A stretch of 11,877 nucleotides of DNA from an uncultured bacterium (lineage in GTDB: Bacteria > Verrucomicrobiota > Kiritimatiellia > CAIKKV01 > CAITUY01). Made by a program: the position numbers and the translations under genes. Every line of letters begins with the position of its first letter. The first letter of the stretch is position 1. The stretch spans positions 1-11,877 of the forward strand of contig CAIZMS010000099.1 of assembly GCA_903934155.1 (NCBI GenBank). Reading direction: 5' to 3'. The notes beneath the pieces were generated by a model. The model did not search any database and was not told the origin of the DNA. It saw only the letters and a list, made by a program, of their open reading frames with translations. Of the stretch, positions 1-7,267 are shown piece after piece.

Positions 1-1
1 C

Positions 2-3000
2 CATGTAGTTGCAGCACGGAATGGCGATGTTGTTTCTCTTTTTGTGGATGGTGATCTGGTGTCATCAAATCGAGTCTCGGGGAGTATTCCGGGCGGTGCC
101 ATGTTGTGGGGCCTTGGGCATAACTCCGCTCTGGTGTCCCAGTATTTCAGCGGAGGGGTGGATGATGTCCGCCTCTATCAGCGCACACTGTCTGGGGGAG
201 AGATTCAAGAGCTTTATGTGCTGGGTGGGGATTTTGACGGGGACACGGCAGGGAATTCCAGTGAATTATTGTCCGGCGATGATCCGTTTTCCTCTCCCCT
301 TCCGGCGGCATTGGTCGGTGATCTTGATGGAGATGGGCGCGTGACCCGCCGTGATCGTGATTGTCTGGTGACACTGGCGAGTGAAATGGCGTGGGATGTG
401 ACGCGATTCAGTTATGATGCCGAGGGGAATGTGATGCGCAAGGTGGATGCGATGGGGAATGCCACCGAAATGACCTATAACCGCAATAACCGGCTTCTGG
501 GCACAAGGGATGCGAATGGTCATACGCAGATCAATGAAATGGATAGCATGGGCGCCGTGGTGGCAACAACGGACGCCCTGGGCGCACTCACGCAATTTGA
601 TTATGACGCTTTCGGATCCGTGATTCAGGTCACCGATGCGGGCGGGAATGCGACCCGGATAGAGTATAACCAGCGCGGGCAGGTCATCCGGACAGTCAAT
701 TCCCGTGGAATTTCCCAGGTCACTCTCTATGACGATCTGGGGCGTGTTGAGTGCGTGATCGCCGCCGCAAGGACCCCCGTGGAACAACGCTCGTGGTCGT
801 ACTATGATGCGGCCGACAATCTGGTCAGTAACCGGAATAACATCGGCGTCATCAATGAGTACCAATATGATGACCGTGGAAAACGGGTGCAACAGATTCT
901 GGCGCGTGGCGCCGCCGAGGAAAAGGTTGAGGAAACTACCTTTGATGTTCGCGGACTCGCTGTCAGTCGAAAGGATTCCCTTGGTTATTGGTCTCACGCG
1001 GGTTATGACGCACTTTCCCGACAGGTCAGCACCACGGATGCGCTGGGTCATGTTACGCAGGTGGTTTACGACAACCTGGGATATGTCGTCGCCACTATTC
1101 AGCCGAATGGGCGGGCGAGGCGGACGGACTATGATAAGTGGGGCAGGGCTGTTCGGGTGCGGGATGGCAATGACGTTACTACGACCGATTATGATGTGCT
1201 TGACCGTGTTGTTTGCAAGACGGATTGGCGCGGAATCCGTTCGGCTTGTTTTTATGATGCCGTGGGCAATCTCACGAACACGGTCGAGGCATTAGGCACA
1301 CCCGAACAATCCGGAACGGTGACATTCTATGATGCCGGCAACCGCCCCGTCCGCAGGGTGGATGCAAACGGCGGTTCCGTGGTGACGGACTATGACGCTT
1401 TGGGCAATAAGACATCCTTCACGGACGAGTTGGGGCATGGCACCCGCTGGTATTACGGCCGCGGGAAACGGCTGGAAGGATATTCCCTGCCCGGCGGCGC
1501 GATAATCACCAATCTCTATGATGCCTTGGATCGTCTGGTGGAGGTTCGGGGCAATGGTGTGGTGCAGCAGGTTTTTGCGTATGACGGGGTATCCCGCATG
1601 ACGAATTCGATCGACTTCAACCAGCCCGGCCTGTCCGATGACCAGAATGTGGCTGTCAAATACGATGCCCTCAACCAGGTTGTAGAGGAGCGCCAAAACG
1701 GAAAAAGGATTCAACGCCAGTTCGATGCCGATGGACACGCTGTGGCAGTGACCTATCCCTCCGGCTTTGTGCTGAAACGAGCCTTTGACGCCAATGGCCG
1801 GCTTGCAGACATGAAGAGCGAGGATGGGGCGACGACCTATTCAGCCTACACGTATACGCCGAATTCCCGGATTCAGACCATCACGTATGGCAACGGGGTG
1901 GTGGAAACGCATGGACTGGATTCACGGGAGCGACTGCAGACGCTGTTTCAGCAGGGAATTCATTGTGACCTGAGAGCCACATTAGCCCGTGATTCTGCCG
2001 GAAATGTGACGATGTGTTCCCAAATCGGGGGCGCAGGGGATGTGTTCATTTATGATTCCCTGAACCGGGTTGTGGCGAGAAAGAACCTGAGCGATGTCTT
2101 TGAGGAATCGCTCCGGTATGATGCTCTTGGAAATTGGTTGTCCACGTCCAATCCGGTTGAAGGGTCTGTTTCCCGTTCGGTTAATGCCGGCAATCAGTAT
2201 GACCAGATCGGCGCGCAATCGCTTCGGTATGATTCAAAAGGAAGCCTGATTGACTGGAACAATCGCAATTTCGTCTATGACTACCTGGCGCGGCTTGTGG
2301 AGGTTCGATCGAATGGACAGGTGGTTGCCAGGTATAGTTATGACGCCAGCAATCGCCGTGTCGGCAAGGATACCGGGGCAGGTCATCAGGCCTACTACTA
2401 TGACGGGGACAACCTCATTGATGAGTCAGTGAATGAAGTCTGGATCCGGAGCACGATCCACGGGGGTACTTTAGATACACCGGTGGCCATGGTGAGCGGG
2501 GGTGTAACGTTTTATTATTTAAGGGATTGGCGGGCCAATATCGCCGTTCTGGCAGATTCAAGCGGAACTCCAGTTGAAAGTTACCAGTATTCCCTGTTTG
2601 GCCGGATGACGGTATTGAATGCTGGGGGGAATCCGGTTCAGCAAAGCGGGTTCGGCAATATTTGGACGTTTGCCGGTCGCCAATGGGATGACGAAACAGG
2701 GTTGATGCATAACCGGAACCGGGCTTACTCGGCTGAGCTGGGGCGGTTTCTCCAGCGCGATCCCGCGGGATATGTCGATGGAATGAATCTTTATGCCTAT
2801 GCCGGAAATAACCCACTGCTGTTTTCCGACCCTTATGGATTGTACCGGTGGAGTCATGGGGCGCTGGATAGCCGGGTTGGTGATTGGATTTTTCAGCAAT
2901 ATGGACAAGTTCGGGAAATGGAGCGACAGCGACGGGAGTATGAGGAGGCGCTTCGTCAGGCCGAGGAGGAGCGTCAGCGGATTGTAAGGGAAAATGAATA

Positions 3001-5017
3001 TGCGGCCCGGGCTTTCAACCAGTACAAGAACGAGCATGCCGGCGAAATCAAGAATATGGTCGGGAAGTATCGTCATCTGGGGGTGAACGAGAACGAGGCG
3101 GCACAGCTTTTGATGAGCGGGATTAATTCTATTCCCCGGCTCGGGGCAACGGTGGGGCCCAATGACACCCGGCGCGACTGGTGGCTGGATTACTATCTGC
3201 GCGGCGGGCAGGTAAACTCGGCTATGCGTGACGAGATGCGCATCATGGGCTCGGGGAATGTGGACGAGTATTTCTCGAAGACCTCCCAGAAAGAAACGGC
3301 GTTACGAGACAAGCGGAAGGCTTCGCAGCAGCAATATACCATGGCGGCCGTGGCGATTGTGGCCACTGTGGTGACCTGCGGGGCGGGAGGGGTGTTGGGG
3401 GCGGCGTTGCTCGGAACCGTGGGTGTTACGGCGACCACCGCATCGTTCGGCGCCTTTGTTGCAGGGGCCGTAGCGATTCAAGGGGTGTCGGCCGCCGCTA
3501 CGACGATGATCTCGCATGGTAACATCGGTGACTTTGCCCAGTCATGGGCAATTAATTCGGCAGCCAGCGTGGCGGGGTACGGGGCCGGCTATTCGGCGGC
3601 CAAGGCGGGGGCAGAAATCAATATGCAACTGGCGTCCCAATCGGCCGCGAGCACTTTTGTGGCATCAGGATCCCGTGCCGCATTGGCGGGTGATGGCTTC
3701 AAAAACGTGTTCCGGGATACGGCGATCAGTTTTGTGGCCGGGGGCATGATGGGGACATTTATGAATGCGCAAGGTGAGGGTGCGGCACCCGTCAGTTTCG
3801 GCGAGTATGTGAATAACGGGGCGTCATCTACCTTCGGGTATTTGCATTCCCCGATTTCAGGGGGAGTTCAGGGCTCGTTGCATGCGGCGGTATATGGGGG
3901 AAATATGGTGGAGGCCTTTGGCGAGGGCTCAATATCAAAGGAGGCCTTGACAAGTTATCTGATGGCCTCGGAAGTGTCGCAGGCCGCGAAATGGATGTCG
4001 GACCAGCTTGTCTCGGCACTTCCCAATGCGCCACGTCAGACGGCTCAGCCCCGGGAATGGAAGACACCTCCGGCGGCGGCGCACTCCGACAGCGAGGCTA
4101 GGGGAGTGAAAGACTCACTGTCCTGGCAATCCCGGATCAGGAATGTGGCGATCGGGAGTGCGGTGACTGTAGCGAGTCATCTCCAGGAAATGGTGGTTGC
4201 TCCAGCCCGGGCGGTCTCGGCGATCTATTCAACCGTGACGGCGGAGTCCTGGCGGGATCGGTCGCGAGTGATCAATCCGTTTTCAAGGAGTTTTGCCGGG
4301 TACCAGATTCTGGATAAAGCCACGGATGCCGCACAGGTTGCCGCAGGCCTTCCCATCAGTTTCCTGTCCGGTGATTTCATGGATGTTCAGAATCAGAAGA
4401 CGATGACGCTGGATGAGGGGCGAAAACTGGTGACCTTCAACGGGATGTTTAATGACAGTGCGGATGCCACCAAGATGAGGGATGTTACCCGTCGGCAGTT
4501 TTCGGTCAATGATTCCATTCATGTTGCCAATCGATCCGCTTTGGGGGGGATTGGGGATGCGATTCAAATCATGGGAAATGAGCTGGGTCTCATTGATATC
4601 ACGGCAATCAGAGGCGCTGTGGCGTTGCGGGAAGCCTCCACGATGCCCGGGTTGATTAATGTGGTGGCGCATAGTCAGGGAAGCATGACCTTTCGGCGTG
4701 CGCTCGATCTGGTGGATGAGCCCACTGTCCGGGGGCGGATTGCCTATCAGGGGGGTGGCCCCGAGATCAATAACAGCCAAAGTTATCTGGGGCTTCAGTC
4801 CGCTCAGAACTTCTGGAACCAGGAGAAGGGTGGCGCCCGACGTTTTGATTGGGTTCCCCTGGCCAATTATCTTCCTTTGCCCGCCAGAATCATGGGCGAT
4901 CCTTTTATGATGAAAGGCTCAACGGAATGGCAGGTTGTGGATTCTCCGGGAAATCGGAATGTCCCGGGCGGGAACAGGCATGGGTATCAGGATTATTATG
5001 GAGGGTATGCCTATTAA
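2..5017 (+). CDS. RHS/YD-repeat protein with LamG-like segment and C-terminal lipase-like (alpha/beta-hydrolase) domain; 5' partial
   Basis: The frame is open from position 2 with no stop, so the true start lies upstream; the GTG at 44 is merely an internal codon. Numbering from the codon at 2 gives 1671 residues. Residues 1-75 look like the last strands of a LamG-like jellyroll (SLFVDGDLV, GGVDDVRLYQRTLS). Residues 77-95 (DFDGDTAGN...GDDP) and 107-118 (DLDGDGRVTRRD) resemble thrombospondin-3/dockerin calcium loops. YD repeats (YDALGN, YDAEGN) run from about 136 to 900. The RHS core closes with GRFLQRDP (914) and NPLLFSDPYGL, ending at 947. The remaining 724 residues contain a charged coiled coil (about 970-1010), an Ala/Gly-rich hydrophobic stretch (about 1112-1175), and a last domain with TFNGMFN (1478-1484), nucleophile elbow AHSQGS (Ser1558), Asp candidates 1616 and 1633, and His1660. 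RHS shells encapsulate and deliver C-terminal toxins; here the payload looks like a lipase or esterase. The order Ser, Asp, His fits, but the triad is inferred. No PAAR or export signal is visible because the N-terminus is missing. Confidence 0.93.
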   Translation, partial: HVVAARNGDVVSLFVDGDLVSSNRVSGSIPGGAMLWGLGHNSALVSQYFSGGVDDVRLYQRTLSGGEIQELYVLGGDFDGDTAGNSSELLSGDDPFSSPLPAALVGDLDGDGRVTRRDRDCLVTLASEMAWDVTRFSYDAEGNVMRKVDAMGNATEMTYNRNNRLLGTRDANGHTQINEMDSMGAVVATTDALGALTQFDYDAFGSVIQVTDAGGNATRIEYNQRGQVIRTVNSRGISQVTLYDDLGRVECVIAAARTPVEQRSWSYYDAADNLVSNRNNIGVINEYQYDDRGKRVQQILARGAAEEKVEETTFDVRGLAVSRKDSLGYWSHAGYDALSRQVSTTDALGHVTQVVYDNLGYVVATIQPNGRARRTDYDKWGRAVRVRDGNDVTTTDYDVLDRVVCKTDWRGIRSACFYDAVGNLTNTVEALGTPEQSGTVTFYDAGNRPVRRVDANGGSVVTDYDALGNKTSFTDELGHGTRWYYGRGKRLEGYSLPGGAIITNLYDALDRLVEVRGNGVVQQVFAYDGVSRMTNSIDFNQPGLSDDQNVAVKYDALNQVVEERQNGKRIQRQFDADGHAVAVTYPSGFVLKRAFDANGRLADMKSEDGATTYSAYTYTPNSRIQTITYGNGVVETHGLDSRERLQTLFQQGIHCDLRATLARDSAGNVTMCSQIGGAGDVFIYDSLNRVVARKNLSDVFEESLRYDALGNWLSTSNPVEGSVSRSVNAGNQYDQIGAQSLRYDSKGSLIDWNNRNFVYDYLARLVEVRSNGQVVARYSYDASNRRVGKDTGAGHQAYYYDGDNLIDESVNEVWIRSTIHGGTLDTPVAMVSGGVTFYYLRDWRANIAVLADSSGTPVESYQYSLFGRMTVLNAGGNPVQQSGFGNIWTFAGRQWDDETGLMHNRNRAYSAELGRFLQRDPAGYVDGMNLYAYAGNNPLLFSDPYGLYRWSHGALDSRVGDWIFQQYGQVREMERQRREYEEALRQAEEERQRIVRENEYAARAFNQYKNEHAGEIKNMVGKYRHLGVNENEAAQLLMSGINSIPRLGATVGPNDTRRDWWLDYYLRGGQVNSAMRDEMRIMGSGNVDEYFSKTSQKETALRDKRKASQQQYTMAAVAIVATVVTCGAGGVLGAALLGTVGVTATTASFGAFVAGAVAIQGVSAAATTMISHGNIGDFAQSWAINSAASVAGYGAGYSAAKAGAEINMQLASQSAASTFVASGSRAALAGDGFKNVFRDTAISFVAGGMMGTFMNAQGEGAAPVSFGEYVNNGASSTFGYLHSPISGGVQGSLHAAVYGGNMVEAFGEGSISKEALTSYLMASEVSQAAKWMSDQLVSALPNAPRQTAQPREWKTPPAAAHSDSEARGVKDSLSWQSRIRNVAIGSAVTVASHLQEMVVAPARAVSAIYSTVTAESWRDRSRVINPFSRSFAGYQILDKATDAAQVAAGLPISFLSGDFMDVQNQKTMTLDEGRKLVTFNGMFNDSADATKMRDVTRRQFSVNDSIHVANRSALGGIGDAIQIMGNELGLIDITAIRGAVALREASTMPGLINVVAHSQGSMTFRRALDLVDEPTVRGRIAYQGGGPEINNSQSYLGLQSAQNFWNQEKGGARRFDWVPLANYLPLPARIMGDPFMMKGSTEWQVVDSPGNRNVPGGNRHGYQDYYGGYAY

Positions 5018-5018
5018 G

Positions 5019-5537
5019 ATGAAAAAAAGCAGTCAGTTGGTGGGACGGGGTTTCAGAGTGGTGTTGGCGGCAATGGCACTGGTGTTTTCTGGAGGATGTG
5101 TATCAGGAAATTATGACCTTTCCCGTAAGGCGCCATACCAGGAGCAAGTGGGGGCTGACTATGAGTTGGCGGAAGACAGTTATATCGTCACCCTCCTGGG
5201 AATGGATGAACTATTTATATTAAACCGATACAGCGCCTTTAGCCAACCATTCCCTGTTGACGGCAAGTACATGGGGAAGAGCACAGGGGACATCAACATC
5301 AAGGGGGTTCTTCCCAAGGGAACGATTTTAAAGGTGACGGCAATCCGGGGCTCCGAGTCGTTTGACGCCGGACATACTGTTGAATATTTCCTGGAGATGG
5401 GGCGTGCCGCGATGGAGCCACGGCTTCGATTGAATGCCTGCTTTTTGGAGGAGCGCGAAGGCGCTGTATACCGCTTGGATGGAAAAGCCTTCATTCAGCG
5501 GGGTGTGGGTGACAAGGCGGGTGGCGGAAAACTGTAA
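5019..5537 (+). CDS. Small predicted lipoprotein; candidate immunity partner of the RHS lipase-like effector
   Basis: This 172-residue protein is not assigned to a family I recognise. It begins with a positively charged n-region (MKKSSQ, with Arg10 and Arg13), a hydrophobic core at about 14-23 (VVLAAMALVF) and a lipobox-like SGGC with Cys27, so it is probably lipidated and envelope-anchored. The mature part is about 146 residues, mixed alpha/beta by eye, with a GTILKVTAIRG strand-like segment and a single further Cys. The ATG at 5019 lies one base after the RHS stop, with GGAGGG at 5000-5005 some 13 bases upstream. An in-frame ATG at 5007 would only add MPIK and sits too close to that site. 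Tight coupling to an effector gene is the usual place for an immunity gene, and immunity proteins against lipase effectors are often periplasmic or lipoproteins. The immunity role is therefore inference from position and export signal. A structural lipoprotein is the alternative. Confidence 0.85.
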   Translation: MKKSSQLVGRGFRVVLAAMALVFSGGCVSGNYDLSRKAPYQEQVGADYELAEDSYIVTLLGMDELFILNRYSAFSQPFPVDGKYMGKSTGDINIKGVLPKGTILKVTAIRGSESFDAGHTVEYFLEMGRAAMEPRLRLNACFLEEREGAVYRLDGKAFIQRGVGDKAGGGKL

Positions 5538-5549
5538 AGAGGGAAGATC

Positions 5550-6623
5550 ATGAAATTGAATATTAATCGGGTAGCGTTGTTGACGATGGTGGTGGCGTGC
5601 GGGCGATGTCTTGCCTGGACCGACCTGGGTGGGGGTGATCATGGGGGTAGCAATTGGGTCATTGCCGGTGGCGCCTCGATTGCCAGTAATCATTACGGCA
5701 TTGGAATGATGACCATCAGTTCGGGCATGACGGTTTCGGTAAAAGGGTGGGATGGTTCTGCGTACGGAGGGGTTTCGATCAGCGCCAACGACATCCGGAT
5801 TGACGGGGTGTTGGATGCATCCGGAGCCGGCTATGCAGGGGGTAATGGAGGGAATGGTGGATTCGGGTCTGCTTCTATTGGCGCTTCCGGGGGGGCGGGA
5901 GTCGCCGGATCGCCGGGATCCGGACCGTTCGGGGGCAGTGGCGGAGTCTCAGGGAGCGGGGGTTATGATTCGGGAAACCCTGGACTGACAAGGCCTGGTT
6001 GGCCTGGTGGGTACGGCGGGATGGGAGGGTATGCCACCAACGGGATACAGGGTGATGCCACCACCAATGATGCTGTTTTCATGGGCGGCGGCGGTGGAGG
6101 TGGCGCCGGGGGTGGGGCGGGTTGGAATCTGCTGGGAACAACCTCCGGGGGTGGCGGCGGGGGTGGTGGAAATCCTGGTGCCGGCTGGATCAAGCTATAT
6201 GCAACCAATACGATTGTGGTGCGGGGGACGCTTCAGGCCAAAGGACTGGCGGGGGCCAGGCAGAATGGCGGAACCGGGCAGACCCAGATGCCTGCCGCTC
6301 AGGGCGGAAACCTGGGATGTTCTACAATCGCGGGACAAAGTCTGGGCGGCTCCGGCGGCGCGTCCATCCCGGCACAATGCTATCCTGCCGGGCTGGGCGG
6401 CAATGGCGGCGCGGGCGCGGGCGGCGGTATTCTTTTGCAGGCCAGTACCGTGGACACACTCGGCGGCAACCTCGACAACCGGGGCGGCGGGAATTCCCTG
6501 GTGAATGGGGGCACCTTGAAGATCCTCTACATTACACTCCAGGGCGGGAGTTGCACTAATACCGGTCGCGCTTATCTTAAGCAGCTCATGCCGCCGGAGC
6601 CGGGGACGGTGTTTGAATTCTAA
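5550..6623 (+). CDS. Glycine-rich exported protein, possible surface/beta-helical repeat protein
   Basis: 357 residues, preceded by AGAGGGA (5538-5544) five bases from the ATG, and 12 bases after the lipoprotein stop, so probably in the same operon. The N-terminus has a hydrophobic segment (VALLTMVVAC). It could be cut after Ala22 (CLA/W) by signal peptidase I or at Cys17 (VVAC fits a lipobox) by signal peptidase II; the sequence does not decide. The rest is very rich in Gly, with runs at about 179-190 and 200-208. These are separated by short beta-like stretches of similar form: VSISANDIRIDGVLDASG (74-91), IKLYATNTIVVRGTLQAKG (214-232) and ILLQASTVDTLGGNLDNRGG (294-313). This alternation of strands with Gly-rich loops resembles bacterial surface proteins predicted to form parallel beta-helices. 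No catalytic motif is seen. It ends with a Gly-poor tail (YLKQLMPPEPGTVFEF). Function is unknown; surface adhesion or matrix is a guess. Confidence 0.88.
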   Translation: MKLNINRVALLTMVVACGRCLAWTDLGGGDHGGSNWVIAGGASIASNHYGIGMMTISSGMTVSVKGWDGSAYGGVSISANDIRIDGVLDASGAGYAGGNGGNGGFGSASIGASGGAGVAGSPGSGPFGGSGGVSGSGGYDSGNPGLTRPGWPGGYGGMGGYATNGIQGDATTNDAVFMGGGGGGGAGGGAGWNLLGTTSGGGGGGGGNPGAGWIKLYATNTIVVRGTLQAKGLAGARQNGGTGQTQMPAAQGGNLGCSTIAGQSLGGSGGASIPAQCYPAGLGGNGGAGAGGGILLQASTVDTLGGNLDNRGGGNSLVNGGTLKILYITLQGGSCTNTGRAYLKQLMPPEPGTVFEF

Positions 6624-6637
6624 AATTGAATTGAAAC
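6611..6637. promoter_or_regulatory. Imperfect inverted repeat upstream of the toxin-antitoxin pair (possible operator)
   Basis: GTTTGAATT (6611-6619) and AATTGAAAC (6629-6637) form 9-base arms with one central mismatch, around a 9-base AT-rich spacer. The repeat covers the last codons of the glycine-rich gene and ends 3 bases before the antitoxin Shine-Dalgarno. Phd/YefM antitoxins repress their own operon by binding palindromes near the start, so an operator role is plausible but only inferred. The AT-rich composition makes chance occurrence possible. Confidence 0.35.
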
Positions 6638-6640
6638 GAC

Positions 6641-6646
6641 AGGAGG
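6641..6646 (+). promoter_or_regulatory. Ribosome binding site fixing the antitoxin start
   Basis: AGGAGG lies 8 bases before the ATG at 6655. The same frame has an earlier ATG at 6613 that overlaps the end of the glycine-rich gene and lacks such a site, so 6655 is chosen. Confidence 0.8.
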
Positions 6647-6654
6647 AAGAGGAT

Positions 6655-6921
6655 ATGTATTATGCCATGAATTCTACGTATTCTGTCACGAAGGCGCAGA
6701 GCGCGTTGCCGCGGTTGCTGAAAGATGCCGCGAAGTCGGGCACCATCGCGATCACGCGGCATGATGAAACCGTGGCCTACCTGGTGTCGCGGGAGCGCAT
6801 GGAGGCGATCGTGGAGACCCTTGATATTCTCGGTAACCCAGACGCGTTCCGCGCGATTCATGAATACCGGCAGGGAACCATGAAGTTCCAGACGTTTAAG
6901 GATCCGGATCATGGAGGTTGA
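6655..6921 (+). CDS. Type II antitoxin, Phd/YefM family
   Basis: 88 residues, the usual size for the family. The N-terminal part reads STYSVTKAQSALPRLLKDA, then a strand-turn-strand GTIAITRHDETVAYLVSRERMEAI. This is the typical Phd/YefM DNA-binding and dimerisation pattern (short N-terminal strand, helix, then I.ITr...pvA.Lvs...y/me). The C-terminal tail (about 60-88, DAFRAIHEYRQGTMKFQTFKDPDHGG in part) would be the flexible segment that wraps the toxin. The start at 6655 is set by a perfect AGGAGG. The last 11 bases overlap the toxin gene, indicating translational coupling. It probably neutralises the downstream toxin and, with it, represses the operon. The assignment rests on pattern and on the partner gene. 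Confidence 0.88.
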   Translation: MYYAMNSTYSVTKAQSALPRLLKDAAKSGTIAITRHDETVAYLVSRERMEAIVETLDILGNPDAFRAIHEYRQGTMKFQTFKDPDHGG

Positions 6922-7222
6922 AGTCTCCGGGCAGGTGAATCATTTCATCAGGTGCCAGCCGCCTGAATCGCGGCATCGGCTACGCCTTGCCCTGGGGGCC
7001 TTGTCGCAGGAACGGGGTGATATCAAAGTGCTGGAAGGATCCCTGACCGGCCTTTACCGATTAAGAATCGGTCGGTACCGTGTCTTGTTCGCCTACGCCA
7101 CACCCAAACGGGGAGCCCCCGTAATTCGCTGTATCTTTGCCGAATGCCGGGATGTCGTGTATGAGGTTTTTGAGCAACTGATGACGGAACGGCTTCTGCT
7201 ATCTTCCCCGTTGGGTAGTTGA
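6911..7222 (+). CDS. Type II toxin, RelE/ParE family
   Basis: 103 residues. The conserved RelE/ParE core is visible: a leading helix pair (RHRLRLALGAL), LEGSLTGLYRLRIGRYRVLFAY (about 41-62), and a final strand and helix, IRCIFAECRDVVYEVF (72-87). Basic residues Arg50, Arg52, Arg55, Arg57 and Arg80 sit where RelE-type mRNA interferases carry substrate-binding and catalytic residues. RelE (ribosome-dependent mRNA cleavage) fits better than ParE (gyrase inhibition), but the two cannot be separated safely by eye. The ATG at 6911 lies inside the antitoxin gene, which contributes an 11-base overlap; GATCCGGATC precedes it with no clear Shine-Dalgarno, consistent with coupling. The gene appears intact. 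Confidence 0.87.
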   Translation: MEVEVSGQVNHFIRCQPPESRHRLRLALGALSQERGDIKVLEGSLTGLYRLRIGRYRVLFAYATPKRGAPVIRCIFAECRDVVYEVFEQLMTERLLLSSPLGS

Positions 7223-7245
7223 TAGTTGGTCTTTATGATGTTTGG

Positions 7246-7255
7246 GGGTTAACCC
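7246..7255. other. Short perfect palindrome before the membrane glycosyltransferase gene
   Basis: GGGTTAACCC is a perfect 10-base palindrome in the 45-base gap between the toxin and the next gene, 12 bases before its ATG. It occupies the place where a Shine-Dalgarno would be expected. It could be an operator half or pure chance; no T-run follows, so it is not a terminator. Confidence 0.2.
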
Positions 7256-7267
7256 AATTCTTTCATC

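Noticed and set aside
44..46. GTG at 44 as the start of the RHS protein
   Set aside because: The frame is open to the left edge and upstream codons (RNGDVVSLF) continue the LamG-like pattern, so the gene is truncated rather than starting here.
266..1051. Long minus-strand open frame of 261 codons inside the RHS gene
   Set aside because: It is antisense to clear YD repeats, low in complexity (His/Ile-rich from reversed repeat codons) and has no ribosome site; it is a shadow of the repeat codon pattern.
6007..6559. Two overlapping plus-strand frames of 165 and 145 codons, and a Pro-rich minus-strand frame nearby
   Set aside because: They arise from the GC-rich glycine codons of the glycine-rich gene read in other frames; compositions are Arg/Gly or Pro runs without domains.
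6551..6578. TTGCAC-16-TATCTT as a promoter for the toxin-antitoxin operon
   Set aside because: It lies inside the glycine-rich coding sequence with only a 3/6 match at -35, too weak to list as a feature.
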